Shown piece by piece: positions 36,160 to 49,407 of a stretch of 64,000 bases of DNA (its first letter is position 1; each line of letters starts with the position of its first letter). The stretch spans positions 62,001-126,000 of the forward strand of contig NZ_PCPR01000001.1 in NCBI RefSeq assembly GCF_002979775.1, in the 5' to 3' direction. Source of the DNA: Arthrobacter sp. MYb23 (GTDB lineage: Bacteria; Actinomycetota; Actinomycetes; Actinomycetales; Micrococcaceae). A program made the translations under genes and the position numbers. A model generated the notes under the pieces. The model had not been told where the DNA came from. It was given only the letters and a program-made list of their open reading frames with translations, and searched no databases.

Positions 36160-39100
36160 TTATCGGATTCCGTCACGGGTCCGCACCGGAGGGACATCGC
36201 TCGGATCTCCACCCTGGCCGGGCCCGCCGGTGTTGCTGGGCGGCTTCCGGTTCAAACGCCACACCGCCAGCACGATCAGCCCCAAGGCAACGAGGGCAAG
36301 CATGGCAAAGGCATAAGAACGCAGGGCCCACATAATGCTCAGCGCCACGGCAACGGCACCCCACCACACCAATACCCGTTCAGCAAGGAGCAGGCCCGCG
36401 ACCAGAAGCAGAACATGGGCCACGAGGACGTAGAACTGTTGCGAAGACGTTCCGCTGAAGATGGTCCCCAGGGACATGAGGGACAGCAATCCGCCTGCAA
36501 GACACAGGCGAAGGAGGCCCTCCGTGCGTTGCCCGCTTCCGTAGCGCAGCCCTGCTATAACAGCCCCGGCCCCCACGTACCACTGAGCGGTCCAGAACAA
36601 ATCCGGACCGGCCCCGTCCACGAACAGCACCGCCCGTTGAAGAGCTGCAACTGAGACAATTCCAGCAAGCTCAGCTGCCAGCCATTTGCCGCGCGGTACC
36701 TCAACCACCACCAGCACCCCGGTAGCCAGCACCAGGACAAATCCCAGCATGGATGTTTGGTCGCGCCCCAACCCCACGGCTGCAGCTGTTGCAACGGCCA
36801 AGACCGCAGTGGCGGCGAGGGAGTTCCTTCTCCAGTCGCTCTCCCTAATGGCCGGTCCGCCAAACATCTTCAGGGAATAGAGCAGCACCGCGGTCCCGAC
36901 TCCCCCGATGAGCCAGGTGGCGTAGTTGCTCCATACGCCGGCGGGCAGCCCCTCCAGCAAACCGTCGACGGCGGGGACCGCTCCTACCAGTACCGCCGGA
37001 GCAGCTGCCGCGTAGAGAGCTGGAAGCCGTTCAAAGTGCGAGGCGGCGAACAAGACACCAGCCAGGACCACCACGGACAGTCCGGTCAGGGAGTGTGAAG
37101 TACCCAAGGTCAACCCGCCGCCCATAAGGGTAAACGCCATGGCTGAGATGAACCAGAACCACCGCTCCGTGGCGTCGGCACCCGACCCCTCGGCCACCTG
37201 CGCCGGCCGGAACGCTGCCCGGGCAGCAATCATGGCGACTGCCAGGGCGAGCAGGACAACAGGGACTTGGGACTTGTCCAGCAGCGGTTGAGACAGCCAT
37301 GTGGATCCAGGGAACACGAGTGCCGGCCCGGCGGCAATGACGCCCGCCCCTATCCCCGCGGTACCGAAGTACCGGGATGCGCGCGCCCCAAGGATGCGCC
37401 AGGCAACAGCTGCGGAAACCGTGACCAGAACCAACTCAAGCAACACCACCCAGCGGCCTCCGCCGTCGTAATCCCGCGCGATCAAGTAGGCGAAGGGCAG
37501 CAAGAGCTGGGCACCCAAAGTTGCGTGGACTGTGGCCTGCTGGAAGGCGACGTCGACGTCCCGCCTGCGCAGGACCAACGTCAGCACGTGCTGCAACGCG
37601 AGCACCAGCGCCACGCTGATGGATACCGCCGCCGGGGAGTCCGTTACATCGCCCACGATCACCGCTACGAACGCTCCGGTCAGCACCCTGACTGCCAACA
37701 GGTAGCAACCGCGGATCAATCGGTGGCGAGCAGCGCCCACCATGAAGCCGCTGTAGGCAGCAAAGATGCCAAGCAAGATTTCGACGTCCCGGATATTCCC
37801 CACGCGAAGTGCCAGGAGGAGAACAAACGCGGCTGGAGCAAAGATCCAGGCAACGGGGTGGCGTCGCAGAATCGCACTGGCCAAGACAGCGGCAAGGGCA
37901 GTTGTTACAGCTGCAACTCCGGGCTGCCAGCTGTCCCGAACGCTCCACCCGGACAACGCCGTTGCGACAGTCAGGGATGTGCTGGCAGCAGCCATGACAG
38001 TAAGAACAATGCCGGCATCCACTACGGAAGCCCTGGGGTAACGGCGTCGACTGCCGGCAAGGAGGGGAAGGACCACTTGGAACGCGGCAGCCACGACCAC
38101 CACAAGTCCAACAGCGGGGATTTCACCTGCGAGGCGAATGCTCCAGTCACCCCGCGTCGCGTCGCCGTAGGCGGATGCCACCAACACCGTGCCGGCCGCC
38201 CGGGCCATCCACCAGTAGCACTGCCTGTGGAAAGACGGGGAGATTCTCAGGGCCGTGACCACCAGGTAGGCAAGCAATGCCAGAATGGCACCATTTCCCA
38301 ACGCCCAGGACACGAAAGCTGCCGCCACGCCGCCCGCGATGACCGCAGTGGCGGGCGCGATGACCTCGGCCACCGTTAGGCGCCACACATTCCCGGCACC
38401 TGTTCCCGGGCGAGCGGGTGGAAACATCAGAAGGCCAGCGGCCAGGCTTGCCGTCAAGACAAGGAGTACTGCTGCGGCAACAATCGCGCGCCCGGCGGTC
38501 TCGTCAAATATCGGCAAGACAAGGAGGCCTGCCACTGCGGCGGCACCGAAGCCCGCCACTGTAGCCTGCGGGGCGAAGAGCCGGACTCCCCCACGTGCCA
38601 ACCCTGCGCTAGCCAGTTGCTGCGCAGCCGCTGCGGCCACGAGCCCTGTCAAAGCGTAGGAGGTCCTGTCCGGATTCCCTGTCAACGCACCAGCCACTCC
38701 CATGGGCACAGCCAGGGTGAGGGCAACGCGGCCAGCCAGGATCAAATACTGGCGGGAAGCCGTTGGAGTGAGCAACGCCCGCAGGAACCAGTAGAGCGCC
38801 GCTGTCGCCAGGAATACCGAGACGGGCCATGCACCCAATAGTCCACCCAGTGCACCAGCCACTCCCAGCACAGCCGCAGGCGCAAACTCCGTTCCGCGGC
38901 CCAGTTTCCATCCAATCACCATGGCAGTCAGCATGGTCAAGGCGAGGGGAACATAATTGGGCAGATCGAACGGCCTGAACTCAAGTACCACGTTGAGGAT
39001 GGCCGAGATGATCAGTTGCAACGCCAGACAGGACACGGCGTCATTCCACCAGAAACGAGGCAGGAGCTTCCTGCCACCGAAGGCAACTCCCAGGGACTGG

Positions 39101-40440
39101 ACTCCAAGGCAGATTACTGCAGCCAACAACACCGTGCTCACATTCGCGGTGACATCCCACACCACCCCTAGCAAAGCCAGCGTCAGCGCGGCCCGGGCAG
39201 CATAGAGATGCTGCACCCTGTACCGGGCCTGCGGCACAAAGAACATCACAGCGAAATAGATGCCGCACATCAGCATGACCAAGGCGTACTCCCCCTTGGA
39301 CAAAAGGTGCGGCGTAAAGGTTACGGCAACGGCCACGACGGGTACCAAAGCGGGGTGCAGCAACATGAGGGGACGGATATAAAGCGGAGGAAGCCATCTG
39401 GGCTGCAGCAAGGAGATAAGCGTCAGGAGAACCGCCACTCCGATGAGAGCCGTGAAATACCAGACCAGGGCGCCGCCGAGAACGGAAACTCCGGACCACG
39501 CCGTTGAGACGATGAAACTGAGGGACAGGAAGGCCAAGACCTTGTTATCCAACCGCACAGCGGTGTACGCGTAAACCGCTGTGCCCAGCAACGATGTGAC
39601 CAGCCACGCAGCGGGGCCGTTGTGGAGCACAAAGTTGTACATGGCCAGCCCTGTGACCGGAACGAGAGCCAACCCTGTTCCAACGAACGCAATGGCAGCC
39701 GGTCGGAGGCGGGGCACGCGGGAGTGGATGACCATGCCTGCAACGTAGAACAGTGCAGTGATGAACCAGATGCCCACAAAACGGAACAAGGCCGGAAGGC
39801 TCGTGCCCACGAACAGCGCACCGGCAGCAACCAACAGGAGGCTGGCAACGTAGAGCGTGACGTTGATGTTCTGCTGATCGCGCTTTTCCTTGCGGGCAGC
39901 TGCTGCCTCAGGAGTCTCTCGAACTACCGGCGGCTGAGTGGCCAGGACAGCAGGTTGCTGCTGCCGGACTGGCTGCTGCGGGAAGGGCTGCCGGGCTGCC
40001 GTCTGTGGAGCGGGCTGTTGCGGGGCGGGCCATTGCGGCGAGGGCGGCTGGAAAGGCGGTGCCTGCAGCTGCGCAGGGGTGTGGGCGGCCGCCGCCTGTT
40101 GTGCGGGCTGGCCCTGAGAAGGAGGGTGGTGCGCCGGCGCTTGGGGCGGTACAGGCGCTTGGGGCGGTGCAGGGTTGTACGAGGCAGACGGAGTCAACGA
40201 TGGGTTCGCAGTTGCCGGCGGACTCGTCCGGGCCGGGGAGTCGTCTCTGCTCCGCCCCTTTGCTTCGGCGTCCCGCCAGCCTGCTAAATGGCCGGCGAGA
40301 AAACCCGCTTGGTAGGAGGCAGCCTCGTCCTGCACCGCAGAAGTGTCCTGGGCAGTCCCGCGCCGCCCCCTCGCCAACCCGACTGCAAAGCCAACCCCGC
40401 CGACGATGACGAGGAGCAGCAGTATGAGTAATGCAGTCAT
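36160..40440 (-). CDS. Very large polytopic membrane protein, unknown function
   Basis: 1426 residues. An N-terminal membrane helix (1-24) and a short segment (YQAGFLAGHLAGWRDAEAKG) lead into a Pro/Gln/Ala-rich linker (about 70-180), a basic patch, then dozens of hydrophobic segments to about residue 1390 and a polar tail. There are no enzymatic motifs I can name. It may belong to the actinobacterial group annotated as SCO7613 C-terminal membrane proteins; this is a tentative recollection. Start ATG at 40440. It sits between tuf and rpsJ, a place usually without genes in other bacteria. Confidence 0.85.
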   Translation of the reverse strand: MTALLILLLLVIVGGVGFAVGLARGRRGTAQDTSAVQDEAASYQAGFLAGHLAGWRDAEAKGRSRDDSPARTSPPATANPSLTPSASYNPAPPQAPVPPQAPAHHPPSQGQPAQQAAAAHTPAQLQAPPFQPPSPQWPAPQQPAPQTAARQPFPQQPVRQQQPAVLATQPPVVRETPEAAAARKEKRDQQNINVTLYVASLLLVAAGALFVGTSLPALFRFVGIWFITALFYVAGMVIHSRVPRLRPAAIAFVGTGLALVPVTGLAMYNFVLHNGPAAWLVTSLLGTAVYAYTAVRLDNKVLAFLSLSFIVSTAWSGVSVLGGALVWYFTALIGVAVLLTLISLLQPRWLPPLYIRPLMLLHPALVPVVAVAVTFTPHLLSKGEYALVMLMCGIYFAVMFFVPQARYRVQHLYAARAALTLALLGVVWDVTANVSTVLLAAVICLGVQSLGVAFGGRKLLPRFWWNDAVSCLALQLIISAILNVVLEFRPFDLPNYVPLALTMLTAMVIGWKLGRGTEFAPAAVLGVAGALGGLLGAWPVSVFLATAALYWFLRALLTPTASRQYLILAGRVALTLAVPMGVAGALTGNPDRTSYALTGLVAAAAAQQLASAGLARGGVRLFAPQATVAGFGAAAVAGLLVLPIFDETAGRAIVAAAVLLVLTASLAAGLLMFPPARPGTGAGNVWRLTVAEVIAPATAVIAGGVAAAFVSWALGNGAILALLAYLVVTALRISPSFHRQCYWWMARAAGTVLVASAYGDATRGDWSIRLAGEIPAVGLVVVVAAAFQVVLPLLAGSRRRYPRASVVDAGIVLTVMAAASTSLTVATALSGWSVRDSWQPGVAAVTTALAAVLASAILRRHPVAWIFAPAAFVLLLALRVGNIRDVEILLGIFAAYSGFMVGAARHRLIRGCYLLAVRVLTGAFVAVIVGDVTDSPAAVSISVALVLALQHVLTLVLRRRDVDVAFQQATVHATLGAQLLLPFAYLIARDYDGGGRWVVLLELVLVTVSAAVAWRILGARASRYFGTAGIGAGVIAAGPALVFPGSTWLSQPLLDKSQVPVVLLALAVAMIAARAAFRPAQVAEGSGADATERWFWFISAMAFTLMGGGLTLGTSHSLTGLSVVVLAGVLFAASHFERLPALYAAAAPAVLVGAVPAVDGLLEGLPAGVWSNYATWLIGGVGTAVLLYSLKMFGGPAIRESDWRRNSLAATAVLAVATAAAVGLGRDQTSMLGFVLVLATGVLVVVEVPRGKWLAAELAGIVSVAALQRAVLFVDGAGPDLFWTAQWYVGAGAVIAGLRYGSGQRTEGLLRLCLAGGLLSLMSLGTIFSGTSSQQFYVLVAHVLLLVAGLLLAERVLVWWGAVAVALSIMWALRSYAFAMLALVALGLIVLAVWRLNRKPPSNTGGPGQGGDPSDVPPVRTRDGIR

Positions 40441-40509
40441 GGAAGCTCCTTGGTTGCGCCGGACGCAGTGACTGCGCGGCCTTTATCCATTCGATAGAGT
40501 AACTGTAGC

Positions 40510-40547
40510 AAAAAGAACCCCACCGCCGTAGCGGTGGGGTTCTTTTT
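40510..40547 (-). terminator. Intrinsic terminator of the str operon after tuf
   Basis: A perfect 17-bp stem (40510-40526 with 40531-40547), loop CGTA, and an A/T-rich base giving T5 on either strand. It lies about 50 bases after the tuf stop. Confidence 0.92.
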
Positions 40548-40594
40548 AGCTAACTACCGGCTGGGCCGGAGTGTCACCGATCTACAAGTAGAGA

Positions 40595-41785
40595 CTACTT
40601 GATGATGTTGGTAACACGTCCCGAACCAACGGTGCGGCCGCCTTCGCGGATAGCGAAGCCGAGGCCCTCTTCCATAGCGATCGGCTGGATGAGCGCAACG
40701 GTCATCTCAGTGTTGTCGCCAGGCATAACCATTTCCGTGCCTTCCGGCAGGGTGATAACGCCGGTTACGTCCGTGGTACGGAAGTAGAACTGCGGGCGGT
40801 AGTTGGAGTAGAACGGGTTGTGACGTCCGCCTTCGTCCTTGGAAAGGATGTAGACGTTAGCCTCGAAGTCGGTGTGCGGGGTGATGGAACCCGGCTTGAC
40901 GACAACCTGGCCACGCTCGACATCGTCGCGCTTCAGACCGCGGAGCAGGAGACCACAGTTCTCGCCGGCCCATGCTTCGTCGAGCTGCTTGTGGAACATC
41001 TCGATACCAGTAACCGTGGTCTTCTGGATCGGGCGGATGCCAACGATCTCAACCTCGGAGTTGATGGCGAGGGTTCCACGCTCGGCGCGGCCCGTAACAA
41101 CGGTGCCACGACCGGTGATCGTGAAGACGTCTTCGATCGGCATCAGGAACGGCTTGTCGCGGTCACGTACGGGGTCCGGAACGGACTCGTCGACAGCTGC
41201 CATCAGGTCCTGGACGGACTTGACCCAAACCGGGTCGCCTTCCAGAGCCTTGAGGCCGGAAACGCGAACAACCGGAGCCTCATCGCCATCGAAGCCCTGC
41301 GAGCTCAGGAGCTCACGAACTTCCATTTCGACGAGGTCGAGGAGTTCTTCGTCATCAACCATGTCGGACTTGTTCAGTGCGACCAGCAGGTAGGGAACAC
41401 CAACCTGGCGGGCGAGCAGAACGTGCTCACGGGTCTGAGCCATCGGACCATCGGTTGCAGCAACCACGAGGATTGCGCCGTCCATCTGGGCAGCACCGGT
41501 GATCATGTTCTTGATGTAGTCAGCGTGACCCGGGGCGTCTACGTGTGCGTAGTGGCGCTTCTCGGTCTGGTACTCCACGTGGGAGATGTTGATGGTAATA
41601 CCGCGCTGGCGCTCTTCCGGAGCAGAGTCAATCGACGCGAAGTCGCGCTGCTCGTTGAGATCCGGGTACTGGTCGTACAGCACCTTGGAAATGGCGGCAG
41701 TCAGCGTCGTCTTACCGTGGTCAACGTGACCAATGGTGCCGATGTTGACGTGCGGCTTAGTCCGCTCGAACTTTGCCTTTGCCAC
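40595..41785 (-). CDS. tuf: Elongation factor Tu
   Basis: 396 residues, P-loop GHVDHGKTT (19-27), the switch II region DAPGHADY and NKSD. It delivers aminoacyl-tRNA to the ribosome. It is the only tuf in the window. The 231-bp gap after fusA allows an extra tuf promoter, not resolved by eye. Confidence 0.99.
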   Translation of the reverse strand: MAKAKFERTKPHVNIGTIGHVDHGKTTLTAAISKVLYDQYPDLNEQRDFASIDSAPEERQRGITINISHVEYQTEKRHYAHVDAPGHADYIKNMITGAAQMDGAILVVAATDGPMAQTREHVLLARQVGVPYLLVALNKSDMVDDEELLDLVEMEVRELLSSQGFDGDEAPVVRVSGLKALEGDPVWVKSVQDLMAAVDESVPDPVRDRDKPFLMPIEDVFTITGRGTVVTGRAERGTLAINSEVEIVGIRPIQKTTVTGIEMFHKQLDEAWAGENCGLLLRGLKRDDVERGQVVVKPGSITPHTDFEANVYILSKDEGGRHNPFYSNYRPQFYFRTTDVTGVITLPEGTEMVMPGDNTEMTVALIQPIAMEEGLGFAIREGGRTVGSGRVTNIIK

Positions 41786-42016
41786 AGGTTCCTCCTAGAA
41801 CGATTTCAAGTGAAGTGCTCCTCGGCCGCGCTTTTCGCGGCAGAAACTTTAGCAAGTCTACTTGGGGGCTTGGTTTTGGTGAAATTGCAGATTCAGGAAC
41901 CAATGGTAGTTCCTCGAGCCTGTTTGCGCAGGGGCCGGGCCACAGCTCTCGCCGCAGCCCCGCCTCAAACGCTCAGATGCCTTCCCGATACCGGAATTGC
42001 ATCCGTTACCGGGAGA

Positions 42017-44131
42017 TTACTCGCCGCGGGTTTTCTGGATGATCTCGTCGGCTACTGCCTTGGGGACCTCCGCGTAGCTGTTGAACGTCATGGAGTACAC
42101 AGCGCGACCCTGGGTCTTGGACCGGAGGTCACCGATGTAGCCGAACATGCCGGACAGCGGAACGTGTGCACGGATAACCTTCACACCTGCTGCGTCTTCC
42201 ATGGACTGCATCTGGCCACGACGGGCGTTCAGGTCACCGATAACATCACCCATGTATTCCTCAGGTGTGCGGACCTCAACATCCATCAGCGGTTCAAGCA
42301 GAACAGGGTTCGCCTTGCGTGCAGCTTCCTTGAAAGCCATACGTCCGGCGATCTTGAACGCCATTTCCGAGGAGTCAACATCGTGGGACGCGCCATCAAT
42401 CAGCGTGGCCTTGATGCCGACAACCGGGTAACCGGCCAGGACGCCGTCGTTCAGTGCATCCTGGATACCAGCGTCAACGGACGGGATGTATTCGCGCGGA
42501 ACACGGCCACCAGTGACCTTGTTCACGAACTCGTACAGCTCGCCGGAAGCGGTGTCCATGGGCTCGATCGCAATCTGGATCTTTGCGAACTGACCCGAAC
42601 CACCGGTCTGCTTCTTGTGCGTGTAGTCAAGGCGCTCGACGGCGCGCTTGATGGTTTCGCGGTAAGCAACCTGCGGCTTGCCAACGTTTGCCTCGACCTT
42701 GAATTCGCGGCGCATGCGGTCCACCAGGATGTCCAGGTGGAGCTCGCCCATGCCGGCGATGATGGTCTGGCCCGTATCTTCGTTGAGGGAGACCTGGAAG
42801 GTCGGATCCTCAGCGGAGAGCTTCTGGATGGCCGTGGAGAGCTTCTCCTGGTCACCCTTGGTGTTGGGCTCGATCGCAACAGAGATCACGGGCTCCGGGA
42901 AGCTCATGGACTCGAGAACAATCTGGTTGTTGGCATCACACAGGGTGTCACCCGTGGTGGTGTCCTTCAGACCGATGGCTGCGTAGATGTGGCCGGCGGT
43001 AGCGCCCTCAACAGGCATCTCCTTGTTGGCGTGCATCTGGAACAGCTTGCCGATGCGTTCCTTCTTGCCCTTGGTGGAGTTGACCACCTGGGCGCCTGCC
43101 TCAACGTGACCGGAGTACACGCGGACGAAGGTCAGCTGACCGAAGAACGGGTGCGCAGCAATCTTGAAGGCGAGGGCCGAGAACGGCTCGTCAGCAGACG
43201 GCTTGCGGGTGAGTTCCTTCTCTTCGTCGCGGGGATCGTGACCGATCATCGGCGGGACGTCGAGCGGGTTCGGCAGGAAGTCAACAACAGCGTCAAGCAT
43301 CGGCTGGACACCGCGGTTCTTGAAGGCAGAACCACAGAAGACCGGGTAGAGCTCAGAGTTGATGGTCATCTTGCGGATGCCGGCTTTGAGCTCTTCGAGG
43401 GTGAGTTCTTCACCTTCGAGGTACTTCTCCATGAGCTCTTCGGAAGCCTCGGCCACAGTCTCAACGAGCTGTGCACGGTACTCTTCGGCCTTGGCCTGGA
43501 GGTCCGCCGGGATTTCCTGCACTTCGTAGGAAGCGCCCATGGTGACGTCACCCTTTGCGTCGCCAGGCCAAACCAGGGCGCGCATTTCGAGGAGGTCAAC
43601 AACACCGATGAAGTCGTTCTCAGCGCCGATGGGCAGCTGCATAACCAACGGCTTGGCACCAAGGCGGGAGATGATGGTGTCTACGGTGAAGTAGAAGTCA
43701 GCACCCAGCTTGTCCATCTTGTTGACGAAGCAGATACGCGGAACGTTGTACTTGTCAGCCTGGCGCCAAACAGTCTCGGACTGCGGCTCCACGCCTTCCT
43801 TGCCGTCGAAGACAGCAACTGCACCGTCGAGGACGCGCAAGGAGCGCTCAACCTCAACCGTGAAGTCAACGTGGCCCGGGGTGTCGATGATGTTGATCTG
43901 GTTCTTGTCCCAGAAGCAAGTCACGGCGGCAGACGTGATGGTGATGCCGCGTTCCTTTTCCTGTTCCATCCAGTCAGTCGTCGAAGCGCCGTCGTGCGTC
44001 TCGCCGATCTTGTGGTTCACACCCGTGTAGAACAGGATGCGCTCGGTAGTGGTGGTCTTGCCGGCATCGATGTGGGCCATGATGCCGATGTTGCGGACCT
44101 TATTAAGGTCGGTAAGCACGTCCTGTGCCAC
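42017..44131 (-). CDS. fusA: Elongation factor G
   Basis: 704 residues: P-loop AHIDAGKTT (19-27), DTPGHVDFT and NKMDKLG, and full-length domains II-V. It catalyses translocation and ribosome recycling. It lies 69 bp after rpsG. Confidence 0.99.
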   Translation of the reverse strand: MAQDVLTDLNKVRNIGIMAHIDAGKTTTTERILFYTGVNHKIGETHDGASTTDWMEQEKERGITITSAAVTCFWDKNQINIIDTPGHVDFTVEVERSLRVLDGAVAVFDGKEGVEPQSETVWRQADKYNVPRICFVNKMDKLGADFYFTVDTIISRLGAKPLVMQLPIGAENDFIGVVDLLEMRALVWPGDAKGDVTMGASYEVQEIPADLQAKAEEYRAQLVETVAEASEELMEKYLEGEELTLEELKAGIRKMTINSELYPVFCGSAFKNRGVQPMLDAVVDFLPNPLDVPPMIGHDPRDEEKELTRKPSADEPFSALAFKIAAHPFFGQLTFVRVYSGHVEAGAQVVNSTKGKKERIGKLFQMHANKEMPVEGATAGHIYAAIGLKDTTTGDTLCDANNQIVLESMSFPEPVISVAIEPNTKGDQEKLSTAIQKLSAEDPTFQVSLNEDTGQTIIAGMGELHLDILVDRMRREFKVEANVGKPQVAYRETIKRAVERLDYTHKKQTGGSGQFAKIQIAIEPMDTASGELYEFVNKVTGGRVPREYIPSVDAGIQDALNDGVLAGYPVVGIKATLIDGASHDVDSSEMAFKIAGRMAFKEAARKANPVLLEPLMDVEVRTPEEYMGDVIGDLNARRGQMQSMEDAAGVKVIRAHVPLSGMFGYIGDLRSKTQGRAVYSMTFNSYAEVPKAVADEIIQKTRGE

Positions 44132-44200
44132 GGGGTCTCCCTTTCGGATGGACTACACGTTCGCCGCCGGCTCAGTGAGCCGGCGGCGTCCGGAAAGTTT

Positions 44201-44671
44201 TTACCAGCGGTAGTGTGCGAAGGCCTTGTTGGACTCGGCCATCTTGTGGGTGTCTTCGCGACGCTTCACAGCGGCACCAAGACCATTGGAGGCATCCAGG
44301 ATTTCGTTCTGGAGGCGCTCGGTCATGGTCTTCTCCCGGCGGGCCTTGGAGTAGCCCACGAGCCAACGCAGAGCGAGGGCGGTGGAGCGACCCGGCTTGA
44401 CCTCAACCGGAACCTGGTAGGTAGCGCCACCAACACGGCGTGAACGCACCTCGAGTGAAGGCTTGACGTTGTCCATGGCCTTCTTGAGAGCGGCAACGGG
44501 GTCGCCGCCGGACTTGGCACGTGCACCTTCGAGTGCGCCGTAAACGATGCGCTCTGCGGTGGACTTCTTGCCGTCAACAAGAACCTTGTTGATCAACTGC
44601 GTGACCAACGGGGAGCCGTAAACGGGATCGGAAACTAGCGGCCGCTTCGGGGCCGGACCCTTGCGAGGCAT
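44201..44671 (-). CDS. rpsG: 30S ribosomal protein S7
   Basis: 156 residues, [20 protein letters not shown], the ending [18 protein letters not shown]. It nucleates the 30S head and in E. coli represses the str operon. It lies one base after rpsL. Confidence 0.98.
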   Translation of the reverse strand: MPRKGPAPKRPLVSDPVYGSPLVTQLINKVLVDGKKSTAERIVYGALEGARAKSGGDPVAALKKAMDNVKPSLEVRSRRVGGATYQVPVEVKPGRSTALALRWLVGYSKARREKTMTERLQNEILDASNGLGAAVKRREDTHKMAESNKAFAHYRW

Positions 44672-44672
44672 A

Positions 44673-45047
44673 TTACTTCTTCTCCATCTTTGCGCCGTAA
44701 CGGCTGCGAGCCTGCTTGCGGTTCTTTACACCCTGGGTGTCAAGTGCGCCGCGGACGATCTTGTAGCGGACACCCGGAAGGTCCTTAACACGACCACCAC
44801 GAACGAGCACGATGGAGTGCTCCTGGAGGTTGTGGCCAACACCGGGGATGTAGGCGGTAACTTCCACGCCACCGTTGAGGCGCACACGTGCCACCTTACG
44901 GAGAGCCGAGTTCGGCTTCTTGGGGGTGGTGGTGTAAACGCGGGTGCAAACACCGCGGCGCATCGGGCTGCCCTTCAGCGCGGGAGCCTTGGTCTTGGAG
45001 ACCTTCGGCGTGCGGCCCTTGCGGACCAGCTGGTTAATCGTAGGCAC
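44673..45047 (-). CDS. rpsL: 30S ribosomal protein S12
   Basis: 124 residues from the GTG at 45047 ([12 protein letters not shown]), with GGAG 9 bases upstream; the longer frame to 45221 is not S12. [13 protein letters not shown] and [10 protein letters not shown] are wild type at the two lysines altered in streptomycin resistance. It is the first gene of the str operon. Confidence 0.98.
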   Translation of the reverse strand: MPTINQLVRKGRTPKVSKTKAPALKGSPMRRGVCTRVYTTTPKKPNSALRKVARVRLNGGVEVTAYIPGVGHNLQEHSIVLVRGGRVKDLPGVRYKIVRGALDTQGVKNRKQARSRYGAKMEKK

Positions 45048-45404
45048 TTTCGTGTTCTCCGTTGTTTGATCTCTGCCCCCACACACAGGCGCCAGCCTGA
45101 GTAAACGTGGGAACTTTGGCGTTGCTCGTGCAGCCGGCCGAAACTCCGGTAGGCGTGCAAAAGTGCGGCATTCGTTGCGCATGTTGCCCGCAACCCGGAA
45201 ACAGGCTCCACCCAGCACCATGAGAACAAAACCAAAATGATGCTGCGGCGGCCTTCATCCACTGCCACACAGAACAATTACCAAAAGTCTAGCACGGCTT
45301 GATCTAGGGCCTTAATCGGGTGTATGGCGTCCAAACGGGTGAAGGCCCCATGCCCTTGCGGACAGGAGGCCTTCACCTTTCACTCGTGAAGCTGACGATT
45401 CCGT
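45048..45404 (-). promoter_or_regulatory. rpoC-rpsL intergenic region with rpoC terminator and candidate rpsL promoter
   Basis: 357 bp without a gene. A candidate minus-strand promoter is TTAAGG (45315-45310), 18-base spacer, TAGACT (45291-45286), leaving a 240-base rpsL leader. A hairpin of GGTGAAGGCC (45338-45347) with GGCCTTCACC (45368-45377) probably terminates rpoBC. Confidence 0.5.
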
Positions 45405-49304
<3,900 letters not shown>

Positions 49305-49361
49305 ATGGTCCCTGTTCTCTCTTGTTCTCTAAATTCTGAAGTCTTGGTTACGGGAAGAGGG

Positions 49362-49406
49362 AGCTGTTCCGACGGACAGAAGTTGTTTCTGTCCGCCGGA
49401 ACAGCT
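49362..49406 (-). promoter_or_regulatory. Strong hairpin between rpoB and rpoC
   Basis: An 18-bp stem (49362-49379 with 49389-49406, one mismatch), 9-base loop, beginning immediately after the rpoB stop. The minus-strand sequence after it lacks a T run, so it is more likely an RNA processing or stability element than a full terminator. Confidence 0.6.
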
Positions 49407-49407
49407 G

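Noticed and set aside
40820..44443. A 1207-codon plus-strand open frame across tuf and fusA
   Set aside because: It is antisense to two intact, highly conserved genes. In GC-rich DNA with strong codon bias the opposite frame often lacks stops. It has no domain features or ribosome binding site.
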